Source of the DNA: JAEHDI01 sp035455185
Lineage (GTDB): Bacteria > Acidobacteriota > Terriglobia > Bryobacterales > Bryobacteraceae
NCBI GenBank assembly: GCA_035455185.1
Contig: DATIFQ010000208.1
Span: 1 to 26,682, forward strand
Length of the DNA: 26,682 nucleotides
Direction: 5' to 3'
The translations under genes and the position numbers were made by a program. The notes under the pieces are model-generated. The model worked only from the letters and a program-made list of their open reading frames with translations, ran no database searches and had not been told where the DNA came from. This document shows positions 6,684 to 14,483 of the stretch, piece after piece. Positions within the stretch are counted from its first letter, which is position 1. Every line of letters starts with the position of its first letter.

Positions 6684-8564
6684 TTACTCCTGCTCGAAGA
6701 GCGCGGACCGAAAGACCCGCTCCCCTTTGAACACCACTAGCGAGATCCGTTCTGTTGCCGCGATGTCCTGAAGGGGATTGCCGTCCACCACCAGCAGGTT
6801 CGCTTCCAACCCCTTCCGCACGGCGCCGATTCGACCCAAAGCGGTCAGAATGCGCGCCCCGTTATATGTCGCCGCCTCCAGCGCAACTTCCGGCGGTATC
6901 CCCGCATCCACCCAAAGCTGAAGTTCGCGATGGATGGCTGGGCCATGAAACACCAGCAGATTTCCCGAGCCGCTTCCGGCCGCGAGTATTACTCCCGTGC
7001 GCCACGCCCGGCGCAGGTTCTCCGTAGCTCGGTCGAGATCCGCTTGCGCAGTAGCCGCTTTTTCACGAGATCCCGGCGGCTTCGCCCGACTCATCATGCG
7101 CTTCGTACCCTCGATCAGTTCGGGTGGACCCACCTGAAGCACCAACGAGCGCTCAAACATTTCCGCGTCTCCCGTCAGGATCGCGGCCTCCGCCTCTGCT
7201 GCGCTCAGCATGGGTACGTACGCCTCTCCGTGCGCCGCCATTCGCGCGAACTCCTCCGGCGCAGTCAACTCCCGAAACGGTCCAGCCACGGTACCGGCGT
7301 GGTCGCTCTTGAACACCTCCGCGCCGAGCCACTGTCCTTCTGCAACGAGTTTCCGCACGCGATCGACGACACCGCCAGCGTCGGCAGAACTGCGCACCGC
7401 GGCGACTCCGCAGTAGAGGTACGCAGCCACGGCCCTCAACACGGCTTTGTCCGGCTGGTACGCACTGGCAGGCTCATACACGCCGCCTGGAAGGCCAAGC
7501 GAGACGCGCACATCGATCAAGGCTGGGATGATCGTTTTGCCGGAGGCCTCCACTGCTTCGGCGCGCAGCGTTTTGGCGTCCGGAGCTTTGCCCTCGAAGA
7601 CCTCGGCGATCCTGCCGTCCCGAATCAGCACCGCGCCGGACTCGATCACCTTGCCGTCACCGATGACGATCCGGGCGTCGCGGATCAGCAGCGTCCGGCT
7701 GCGCCGCAGGTCCCTGTGCAGGATCTTCGCCTTGTTCAGGTTGTCGCGCGTCCAGGCGTCCCAGGCGCCAAGTCCCAGAAAAGGGAGAAGCACGACTGCC
7801 ACCCAGAGCTTGCCTGTCCTCGCGACTTTTTCCTCCTTCTCCCACCGGAACAGCTTCATGGAAAGAAACAGCGCCACCGCTGTCGCAGCGAGCAGAGCTG
7901 CCGCCGATCTCCAGTTCTGGGCAAGGCTTTCGTGGCCGATCATGATCCCCTGGAAGCCTGTCGCCAGATACGATGCCGGCACGAACTGCACTGCCACTTG
8001 CGCCCAGGAAGGTAGTGCCGTGATCGGGAACGTAGCCCCACTCAGGAAAAGCATCGGCAGGTAGAGAAGCTGGTTGAGAATTGCGCTTTCCTGAGCCGAG
8101 TTCACAACCGACGCCACAATCAGCCCAATCGCGCGGAATGCCAGCACACCGATACTCACCAGAGCAAACAGCGACACCCACCGTTCCGGAAATGGCATCC
8201 CATACAGAAGCACGGCCAGTCCAAGCGTCACCAGCAGCACCGGCAGGAACACCAGCCAGCCCGTCACCATCGACGCCGCCAGGATCGGGGCCGGCGAGAT
8301 CGGCGTAACCTTGAACCGGCGCAGGATGTTCAGCTCGCGGTCCTGCACCGCCCGCACGCCCGCTCCGAACAGCCCATTCCCCAGGATCGCAAGGATGAGC
8401 ACCATGGTCACAACCTGAGTGATGACGCCTCCCTGCTCGGCGTCTGAGATCTCCGCGAAGATGAAGAAGAATAGCAGCGGAAAGACGTAGCTGAAGAACA
8501 GCGCCACGCGATCCCGCATCGTCAGACGCAGGGTGATGTCCGTGTATGCGAGCCAGCCTCTCAT
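6684..8564 (-). CDS. ABC-2 permease fused to a degenerate amidohydrolase-like domain
   Basis: One continuous 626-residue frame. Residues 1-240 are an ABC-2 type permease with six membrane segments (FFSYVFPLLFFFIFAEI at 23-39; the family stretch LPMLFLSGATFPITALP at 169-185), then a further helix at about 253-268. Residues 290-626 look like an imidazolonepropionase-type amidohydrolase: start TLLIRDARIVIGDGKVIESG and end ALGRIGAVRKGLEANLLVVDGNPL. The metal-binding HxH expected after the strand PALID is R-V-S (353-355), and the GTDAG motif carrying the catalytic Asp is GSGSG (530-534), so hydrolase activity is unlikely. The start at 8564 gives an ATGA overlap with the upstream ABC ATPase gene. 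A longer frame to 8663 overlaps that gene heavily and is not conserved. Confidence 0.88.
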   Translation of the reverse strand: MRGWLAYTDITLRLTMRDRVALFFSYVFPLLFFFIFAEISDAEQGGVITQVVTMVLILAILGNGLFGAGVRAVQDRELNILRRFKVTPISPAPILAASMVTGWLVFLPVLLVTLGLAVLLYGMPFPERWVSLFALVSIGVLAFRAIGLIVASVVNSAQESAILNQLLYLPMLFLSGATFPITALPSWAQVAVQFVPASYLATGFQGIMIGHESLAQNWRSAAALLAATAVALFLSMKLFRWEKEEKVARTGKLWVAVVLLPFLGLGAWDAWTRDNLNKAKILHRDLRRSRTLLIRDARIVIGDGKVIESGAVLIRDGRIAEVFEGKAPDAKTLRAEAVEASGKTIIPALIDVRVSLGLPGGVYEPASAYQPDKAVLRAVAAYLYCGVAAVRSSADAGGVVDRVRKLVAEGQWLGAEVFKSDHAGTVAGPFRELTAPEEFARMAAHGEAYVPMLSAAEAEAAILTGDAEMFERSLVLQVGPPELIEGTKRMMSRAKPPGSREKAATAQADLDRATENLRRAWRTGVILAAGSGSGNLLVFHGPAIHRELQLWVDAGIPPEVALEAATYNGARILTALGRIGAVRKGLEANLLVVDGNPLQDIAATERISLVVFKGERVFRSALFEQE

Positions 8565-9490
8565 TCCCGCAGGCTCTTTCCGGTCAGCTCGAGAAAAACG
8601 TCTTCTAGCGTCGGCCGCTTGAGATGGATGTCCGCCGGCTCGATGCCCCGCTGATCCAGCCACTTGACCAAATCGACCAGCGCCCGCGCCGGGTGTGACG
8701 CCGCCAGCGTCAGCAAGCGGCCGTCCTCGCTGAGGTGCGGGTGGTCCGCGCCCCCGATCCGCGGGAGATCGTCCCCCATGACCGGCCGCTCCAACTGGAT
8801 CTCGATGATCGAGCGGCCCAGCGTGCGTGACTGGATCTCGCGCGGCGTTCCAAGCGCGATGATCCGGCCCTCATCGATGATCGCTACACGGTCGCAAAGC
8901 CGCTCGGCTTCTTCAATGTAATGGGTGGTCAGCAGGACCGTTCGCTTCTCCCGGCGGAGTTCCTCGACAAGCCCGTGAATCTCCAGCCGAGCCTGAGGGT
9001 CGAGCCCGGCGGTCGGTTCGTCCAGGAACACGAGCTGCGGATCGTTGATGAGCGCCAGCGCCACCGCCAGACGCTGCTTCTGGCCTCCCGATAACTGAGA
9101 GTAGTACCGGTCGCGCTTGTCCCTGAGTTGAAGCCGGTCGAGCAGCCTGGTCCCGTCCGTACGTCGCGAATAGAACGAGGCGAACAGCCGCATCGCTTCG
9201 GAAACCTTGATCTTTTCGGGCAGATTGGTGGCCTGAAGGCAGACCCCGATGCGGTCCTTCAGGCGGCCGATCGTAGTCTCCGGGTCGATGCCGAGAATCG
9301 AGACCTCGCCTGCCGTCCTGGGCCTCAGTCCTTCGAGGATCTCAACCGTCGTGGTTTTCCCAGCGCCGTTCGGACCGAGAAGTCCGAACACTTCACCCCG
9401 TCCGACTTCGAAGTCGATCCCCTTGACGGCTTCGAGCGCGCCGTAGCACTTACGGAGTTCGCGAACGGAAATGACCGGTTCGTCAGTCGT
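8561..9490 (-). CDS. ABC transporter ATP-binding protein (DrrA/CcmA type), non-canonical start
   Basis: ATPase partner of the downstream ABC-2 permease. Walker A is GPNGAGKT, signature LSGGQKQR, Walker B LVFLDEPTAGLDP and the H-loop TTHYIEEAE; the C-terminal part HLKRPTLEDVFLELTG is typical of drug/daunorubicin-type exporters. The first canonical start is GTG 9391, but it would begin at the Walker A strand. Upstream in the same frame the normal family N-terminus is present (VISVRELRKCYGALEAVKG, then IDFEVGRGEV), with no ATG, GTG or TTG before an in-frame stop well inside the upstream gene. I place the start at ACG 9488-9490 (reads TTDEPVISV), 9 nt after GGGAG; ATT 9470-9472 is an alternative, and so is an assembly error. 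It lies 16 bp after the PfpI stop. Confidence 0.88.
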   Translation of the reverse strand, partial: TTDEPVISVRELRKCYGALEAVKGIDFEVGRGEVFGLLGPNGAGKTTTVEILEGLRPRTAGEVSILGIDPETTIGRLKDRIGVCLQATNLPEKIKVSEAMRLFASFYSRRTDGTRLLDRLQLRDKRDRYYSQLSGGQKQRLAVALALINDPQLVFLDEPTAGLDPQARLEIHGLVEELRREKRTVLLTTHYIEEAERLCDRVAIIDEGRIIALGTPREIQSRTLGRSIIEIQLERPVMGDDLPRIGGADHPHLSEDGRLLTLAASHPARALVDLVKWLDQRGIEPADIHLKRPTLEDVFLELTGKSLRE

Positions 9491-9506
9491 GGCGCGGCTC
9501 TCCCTG

Positions 9507-10043
9507 TCACCGGGCCGTGGACTGCGCAGCCAGCACGGCGATCGAAGCGCGGCAGAACGCGGGAAGATCGTCCGGCTTGCGGGAAGTCACTAGGTTCTTG
9601 TCCACCACTACCTCCGAGTCCTCCCAAATGCCACCGGCATTCACTACATCATCCTTAATGGCGAAGAAGCAGGTGACTCGTCGACCCCGCAAAATGTCTG
9701 CCGAGCAGAGTACCCACCCCGCATGGCAGATTGCCGCCACGAGCTTTCCCTGGGCGTTCACGTCTTTCACGAACTGGAGCGCCTTCGGATGTCGCCGTAT
9801 GATGTCCGGCGCATATCCGCCCGGAACCACCACGCCGTCGAAGTCCGACGCCCGTGTCTCGTCATACGACTTCTCGCAGACGATCGGATAGCCGTACTTG
9901 CCGTGGTATGTCTCGCCTGCTTTCAGCCCGATGGAAACCACTTCAGCTCCCGCCTCTCGCAGGCGGTAGAGCGGGTACCACACTTCCATGTCCTGATAGA
10001 TGTTATCGACCAGGACCGCAACTCGCTTTCCCTTGAGCTCCAT
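9507..10043 (-). CDS. DJ-1/PfpI family protein (type 1 glutamine amidotransferase-like)
   Basis: A 178-residue DJ-1/PfpI domain protein. The nucleophile elbow is AAICHAGW with Cys106 followed by His107, and the conserved acidic partner is Glu20 (NIYQDMEVWYP); this is the layout of PfpI/YhbO-type proteins, known as peptidases or deglycases. The glycine-rich strand DFDGVVVPGGYAPDIIR is also intact. The activity in this organism is uncertain. It heads a three-gene unit with the ABC ATPase and permease fusion. TACAAT (10052-10057 on the minus strand) ends 8 nt before the ATG, without a Shine-Dalgarno, so the transcript may be leaderless. Confidence 0.93.
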   Translation of the reverse strand: MELKGKRVAVLVDNIYQDMEVWYPLYRLREAGAEVVSIGLKAGETYHGKYGYPIVCEKSYDETRASDFDGVVVPGGYAPDIIRRHPKALQFVKDVNAQGKLVAAICHAGWVLCSADILRGRRVTCFFAIKDDVVNAGGIWEDSEVVVDKNLVTSRKPDDLPAFCRASIAVLAAQSTAR

Positions 10044-10094
10044 ATCCCGCTATTGTACCGTCCACCCCCGCGCTATCATCGTTGGATTGCTGCC
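10044..10094. promoter_or_regulatory. Divergent promoter region between PfpI and HerA-like genes
   Basis: This 51-bp spacer must hold both promoters. Minus strand: TACAAT at 10052-10057, 8 nt from the PfpI ATG. Plus strand: TATCAT about 15 nt before ATG 10095. Expression of the two genes is likely to be mutually dependent because the -10 regions lie within about 20 bp of each other. Confidence 0.4.
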
Positions 10095-12524
10095 ATGACC
10101 GACTTCGAAAAACTCGGCGTCTTCTACCTCGGCCGGCCCTACGACCTGGATGCGAAAAAGGCAAAGGAAGGCCTGTTGCTGTACGATTCCAAGGACCTGG
10201 TTACGCACGCCGTCTGTTTCGGCATGACCGGTAGCGGAAAGACCGGCCTATGCCTGTCGCTGCTGGAGGAGGCTGCCATTGACGGCATTCCGGCGGTCGT
10301 CATCGATCCAAAGGGAGACCTCTGCAACCTGCTGCTGACTTTTCCCGAACTGCGCCCCGAGGATTTCGCACCGTGGATCAATCTCGATGACGCGCGCAAC
10401 AAGGGTGCCTCGCCGGACGAGTACGCCCGGCGCCAGGCCGAGCTATGGAAGAACGGCCTCGCATCCTGGGGACAGGACGGAGCGCGCATCCGCCGCCTCC
10501 GTGACGCGGTGGACGTCGCCATCTACACTCCGGGCAGTACGGCCGGGCTCCCGGTATCGATTCTCAAGTCGTTCTCCGCTCCCCCACCAGAGATCGTGAA
10601 CGACACCGAGTTGCTTCGTGAGCGTGTCGGCGCTACTGCCACCGCCCTACTCGGCCTTCTTGGCATTGAAGCCGATCCTATCCAGAGCCGGGAGCACATT
10701 CTTCTTTCGAGCATCCTAAGCTACGCATGGAAGCAGGGCCAGGACCTCGACCTCGCGGCGCTCATCCAGCAGGTGCAGGCGCCGCCGTTCCAGCGTGTGG
10801 GCGTTCTCGACGTCGAGGCGTTCTATCCGTCGAAGGAACGGTTTGGTCTCTCGATGACGCTTAACAACCTGCTCGCCTCGCCCGGGTTCGAGGCTTGGCT
10901 CGAAGGTGAGGCGCTCGATATCCAGAGCATGCTCTACACCGCGCAGGGTAAGCCTCGCATCTCGATCTTATCCATCGCCCACCTGTCAGACGGCGAGCGG
11001 ATGTTCTTCGTCTCGCTCCTGCTCAACCAAACGCTCGCCTGGATGCGCTCCCAGTCCGGCACCACCAGTCTCCGCGCGCTGCTTTACATGGATGAGATTT
11101 TCGGCTACTTCCCTCCGGTCGCCAACCCGCCGTCGAAGCAGCCGCTGCTCACCTTACTCAAGCAGGCGCGCGCCTTCGGCCTGGGTGTCGTGCTGGCCAC
11201 ACAGAATCCGGTGGATCTCGACTACAAAGGCCTGTCTAACGCCGGCACGTGGTTCATCGGCCGCCTCCAGACCGAGCGCGATCAGCAGCGTGTCCTCGAC
11301 GGCCTGGAAGGAGCGACATCAAATGCCGGCGCCAGTCTCGATCGTGACGAGATAAAGCGAACTCTGTCGAGGCTCGGCAACCGCATTTTCCTGATGAACA
11401 ACGTTCACGAGGACGCGCCGGAGGTGTTCGAGACGCGATGGGCAATGTCGTATCTCCGTGGCCCGCTCACTCGCGCCCAGATCAAGATGTTGATGGACCC
11501 ACGGAAGTCCGCCGCGCCCGTGGCAGCCGCTGTTTCTTCCGCCGCGCCGCCCGTCTCATCACCCGCGACGGCAGAGGCGCGCCCCGTTCTACCGCCAGAC
11601 GTGCCGCAGTACTTCGTGCCTGTCCGGGGCGCACGGCCCGCCGGTAGCCGGCTCATCTACCGACCAATGCTCCTCGGCTCCGCTCAGGTACGATTCGCGG
11701 ATCCCAAGGCGAACATTGACGTCCTTCGGGACTACGTGTACTTCACACTCGTCCGTGAGGGCGCGATCCCGGTCAACTGGCAAGAGGCAATCGAGGCGCA
11801 GGTGGAGCCGGGGGACCTGGAGAAGGAGCATACACCCGATGCGGGGTTCGCACCGCTACCCGTCATCGCTGGAAAGGCGAAAAGCTACGCCTCATGGGGC
11901 AAGGACTTCCTTACATGGCTTTACGGAAGCCAGTCTCTCGGTATTTTCCGGAGCGCGGGCCTAAAGCAGGTCTCCGTGCCCGGGGAAACCGAGCGCGATT
12001 TCCGCGCCCGCCTCGGGCAGACCGCCCGTGAGGAGCGAGACCGGGCCGTTGCGAAGCTCCGTGAAAGATACGCGCCCAAGACCGGAGCCCTCGAAGAGAG
12101 AATTCGCCGCGCGGAACAGGCCGTCGCCCGTGAACAGGAGCAGGCGAAGACACAGAAAATGCAGACGGCGATCTCGATAGGCGCCACGCTCCTGGGCGCC
12201 TTCCTCGGCCGGAAAGCCGTCAGCACCTCGACAATGGGCCGCGCCGCTACTGCGGCCCGTACCGCCAGCCGTACCTGGAAGGAAACACAAGATGTCGGCC
12301 GGGCGACGGAAACCGTCGAGACGCTCAAACAGCAGCTTCAGGATCTGGAAGCGCAGTTCGCCGCGGAGACCAAGGAACTCGAGTCCGTCATCAACCCGAT
12401 GACCGAAGCTCTCGAGACCGTTTCCGTGAAGCCAAAGAAGACGAACATTTCGGTACGCCTCGTAGCTCTCGCCTGGACGCCTCACTGGCAGGACTCAACC
12501 GGCGGACTGACGCAGGCATACTGA
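10095..12524 (+). CDS. HerA/VirB4-like P-loop ATPase with C-terminal coiled coils
   Basis: An 809-residue ATPase of the HerA/FtsK superfamily (DUF87-like). Walker A is FGMTGSGKT (43-50 region), followed by VVIDPKGDLCNLL, the strand that marks HerA/VirB4 proteins; Walker B is LLYMDEIFGYFPP (Asp333); then GLGVVLATQNPVDLDYKGLSNAG and a Q/R-rich sensor region (GRLQTERDQQRVLDGL). The C-terminal third is different: charged coiled coil about 640-690, a Gly/Ala-rich hydrophobic segment AISIGATLLGAFLG (about 691-706), and a second coiled coil about 733-768. Start 10095 (MTDFEKLGVFYLG) is where conservation begins; the longer frame to 9723 runs antisense through the PfpI gene. Role unknown: DNA pumping or a membrane-linked assembly are both possible. 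No NurA-type nuclease is nearby. Confidence 0.88.
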   Translation: MTDFEKLGVFYLGRPYDLDAKKAKEGLLLYDSKDLVTHAVCFGMTGSGKTGLCLSLLEEAAIDGIPAVVIDPKGDLCNLLLTFPELRPEDFAPWINLDDARNKGASPDEYARRQAELWKNGLASWGQDGARIRRLRDAVDVAIYTPGSTAGLPVSILKSFSAPPPEIVNDTELLRERVGATATALLGLLGIEADPIQSREHILLSSILSYAWKQGQDLDLAALIQQVQAPPFQRVGVLDVEAFYPSKERFGLSMTLNNLLASPGFEAWLEGEALDIQSMLYTAQGKPRISILSIAHLSDGERMFFVSLLLNQTLAWMRSQSGTTSLRALLYMDEIFGYFPPVANPPSKQPLLTLLKQARAFGLGVVLATQNPVDLDYKGLSNAGTWFIGRLQTERDQQRVLDGLEGATSNAGASLDRDEIKRTLSRLGNRIFLMNNVHEDAPEVFETRWAMSYLRGPLTRAQIKMLMDPRKSAAPVAAAVSSAAPPVSSPATAEARPVLPPDVPQYFVPVRGARPAGSRLIYRPMLLGSAQVRFADPKANIDVLRDYVYFTLVREGAIPVNWQEAIEAQVEPGDLEKEHTPDAGFAPLPVIAGKAKSYASWGKDFLTWLYGSQSLGIFRSAGLKQVSVPGETERDFRARLGQTAREERDRAVAKLRERYAPKTGALEERIRRAEQAVAREQEQAKTQKMQTAISIGATLLGAFLGRKAVSTSTMGRAATAARTASRTWKETQDVGRATETVETLKQQLQDLEAQFAAETKELESVINPMTEALETVSVKPKKTNISVRLVALAWTPHWQDSTGGLTQAY

Positions 12525-12591
12525 AGACTCAGCCTTTACTTCAGCCGCCTCCGCCACTCCCGCCAGGAGTTGCCGCACGGCCCATGGAACG

Positions 12592-13590
12592 TCACTGCTT
12601 CCCTGCGAACAGGTTTCGTCCCGCCACAAGTGAGTGCATCTTGCCGTCCGCCACGCTCCGTTGGAGCATCCAAAAACCGCAGTCTGGATGCACGTAGCGA
12701 ATCCGATCGACACCTAGCACGCTCGCCGCGTGCTCGATCCGCTTCGCGATCTGATCCGGCGATTCGATCGAGGTGTCCTTGATATCCACAACGCCGATGC
12801 CGATGCCAATCTTCGGATCGACGTCCTTCAGCACCTCCAACTCGTCGAACCCGCGCCGGGCAAACTCGAGGATGACATGATTCGCGTTGAGCCCGTTCAG
12901 GTACGGCAGCAGATCCTTCCATAAGCCCCTCTGAACGGTCTGGCCGCCGTAGTTGCCGAAGCAGATGTGCACCGCCCGCTCGCCGGTGATCCCTTCGAGC
13001 ACCATGTTGATGCCCTGGAGCGCCCATTCGGTGTCTTCGGGATGACCGCTGATGTTGGCTTCATCGAGTTGAATCACGTCGGCATTGATCATCTGGAGCT
13101 GCTGTTTCAACACCCTGGCGATGCCAAGGCAGACGCCGCGCGGGCTTCCGTAGTGCCGGTCCATCAGGACCTTGCTGAGCATGTGCGGGCCCGTGCAGGT
13201 GAACTTCAATGGATGCCGCGTCAGCGGGCGCACAAACTCCCAGTCGCGCACGAGGTTCAGCGTTCCTTCTTCGATCTGCCCGACGACGAGTCCGGCGGCA
13301 TCGGCACGGTATTGCAGTGCGGGCATCGACCGGAAGCGCTGGATATCTGCTACGCTCAACCGTGTCCGAATGCCTTCCAACTGCCGTACGAAGTAGTCGA
13401 TCATTCCGTTCGTCTCGGGATGGCTGGGATCGAAGCGGTTCAGTTCGCCGTCCGCGAGCAGGTCTATACCGGCCAGTTCCTGCGTCTTGAGAACCACCAT
13501 GATCGCGTCCCGCAATGTCGTCCGGCTTGTATCCCCGATCAGCCAGTGCGGCGTCGGATAGCTCCCCACAACCGTCGTCTTAATCGCCAT
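12592..13590 (-). CDS. Cobalamin-independent methionine synthase-like protein (MetE C-terminal domain only)
   Basis: A 332-residue single-domain protein of the UROD/MetE barrel fold. Zn ligands match MetE: His208 and Cys210 (VHICFGNYGG), Glu242 (VILEFARRG) and Cys304 (HPDCGF). The homocysteine-side motif is VIQLDEAN, in place of the usual QIDEPA. Full MetE is about 750 residues with an N-terminal copy of the barrel; that half is absent, as in archaeal core MetE and related methyltransferases. It therefore may use a methyl donor other than the polyglutamyl folate. It is monocistronic, convergent with the HerA-like gene. TAGAAT (13600-13605, minus) lies 9 nt before the ATG, and AAGG sits about 3 nt before it. 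Confidence 0.87.
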   Translation of the reverse strand: MAIKTTVVGSYPTPHWLIGDTSRTTLRDAIMVVLKTQELAGIDLLADGELNRFDPSHPETNGMIDYFVRQLEGIRTRLSVADIQRFRSMPALQYRADAAGLVVGQIEEGTLNLVRDWEFVRPLTRHPLKFTCTGPHMLSKVLMDRHYGSPRGVCLGIARVLKQQLQMINADVIQLDEANISGHPEDTEWALQGINMVLEGITGERAVHICFGNYGGQTVQRGLWKDLLPYLNGLNANHVILEFARRGFDELEVLKDVDPKIGIGIGVVDIKDTSIESPDQIAKRIEHAASVLGVDRIRYVHPDCGFWMLQRSVADGKMHSLVAGRNLFAGKQ

Positions 13591-13613
13591 AGCCTTTGTA
13601 TTCTATACTTGGC

Positions 13614-14420
13614 CTACCCCTTCCCGGGCAAAGCTTTTTCATAGAACTCCCGCAGCCACTCCCGATATTTCGGACCGGTTGCCTCCACGATGTCGTTGTG
13701 GCCGCCGCCGGGTATCGAACGGAAGAACTTCGGCTCGTTTGCCGCGTCGAACAACTGCTTCCCGAAATCGAATGCAATCACTTCGTCCTCTTCGCCATGT
13801 ATGACTAGAACCGGGGCCCGGACACTCCCGATCTTCCGCTTCGAGTCGAAGCCCCAGACCAGCGCCGGTCCGATCAGCGGCAGGGCTTTCCACGCCACCG
13901 CCCGGGCTGACGTGAACGGCGCCTCCAACACAACCCCGCCACACTTCACGCGCGACGCGAGGTCAACTGCCACCGCCGTCCCCAGCGATTCCCCGTGCAG
14001 CACGATCCGCTCTGGAACGTACCCGGCGTCGAGAAGGTGCCGATACCCGGCCTCGGCATCTGCATAGAGCCCTCTTTCGGTGGGCCGCCCATCGCTACGT
14101 CCGTAACCGCGATAGTCGATGATCAACACCGAAGACCCGGCCATCGTGATCTCGCGCAGGTGTGCAGCACGGTGAGAAAGGTTCCCCGCGTTGCCGTGCA
14201 GATATAGAGTCACGACCGTGCCTTCGCCGGCAGGCGCCCACCATCCGTGAATGCGCACTCCGTCCTGCGTCGTCAGCCATATGTCGCTCGCTCCGATTTG
14301 ATCCTGTGCCTCCCACCACCCGCTCGGGTACTTCATCGGAAAGTAGATGCTCCGGTTCGCCATTACCCACATGAGCCCGTAAGCAATCAGGGCAAACGCC
14401 AGCCAGCCGAGCATCCGCAT
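13614..14420 (-). CDS. Membrane-anchored alpha/beta hydrolase (Bem46/ABHD13-like)
   Basis: A serine hydrolase with an N-terminal anchor (MLGWLAFALIAYGLMWVMA). The oxyanion strand is LYLHGNAGN, then VLIIDYRGYGRSDGRPTE, the nucleophile elbow HGESLGTAVA, acid APVLVIHGEEDEV (Asp) and His in GGGHNDI: the triad is complete. This pattern is the Bem46/ABHD13/ABHD17 group, membrane-bound esterases or thioesterases of unclear substrate. The start is set at ATG 14420 because GAGG lies 6 nt before it; ATG 14432 and GTG 14453 are upstream in frame. It ends just 23 bp upstream of the MetE-like ATG, so the two could be cotranscribed, though the MetE-like gene has its own -10-like box. Confidence 0.9.
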   Translation of the reverse strand: MRMLGWLAFALIAYGLMWVMANRSIYFPMKYPSGWWEAQDQIGASDIWLTTQDGVRIHGWWAPAGEGTVVTLYLHGNAGNLSHRAAHLREITMAGSSVLIIDYRGYGRSDGRPTERGLYADAEAGYRHLLDAGYVPERIVLHGESLGTAVAVDLASRVKCGGVVLEAPFTSARAVAWKALPLIGPALVWGFDSKRKIGSVRAPVLVIHGEEDEVIAFDFGKQLFDAANEPKFFRSIPGGGHNDIVEATGPKYREWLREFYEKALPGKG

Positions 14421-14483
14421 CGCGCGCCTCATACCTCCCCGCCACTCTACCACCCGTCGGAGCTCGCTCTGCTATCCTGCCCC

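Noticed and set aside
6930..8015. 361-residue plus-strand open frame
   Set aside because: Arg/His-rich shadow of the permease-amidohydrolase fusion; no family signature.
9723..10094. Upstream extension of the HerA-like gene
   Set aside because: The added 124 residues are antisense to PfpI and unlike any ATPase N-terminus; ATG 10095 fits the conserved start.
10095..12524. HerA-like gene as part of an anti-phage system
   Set aside because: No Sir2, nuclease, or other defence partner is adjacent and neighbours are metabolic or transport genes; not supported beyond the fold.
12525..12591. Terminator between convergent HerA-like and MetE-like genes
   Set aside because: Only a 5-bp ACTCC/GGAGT stem (12556-12570) with no T-run; too weak to call.
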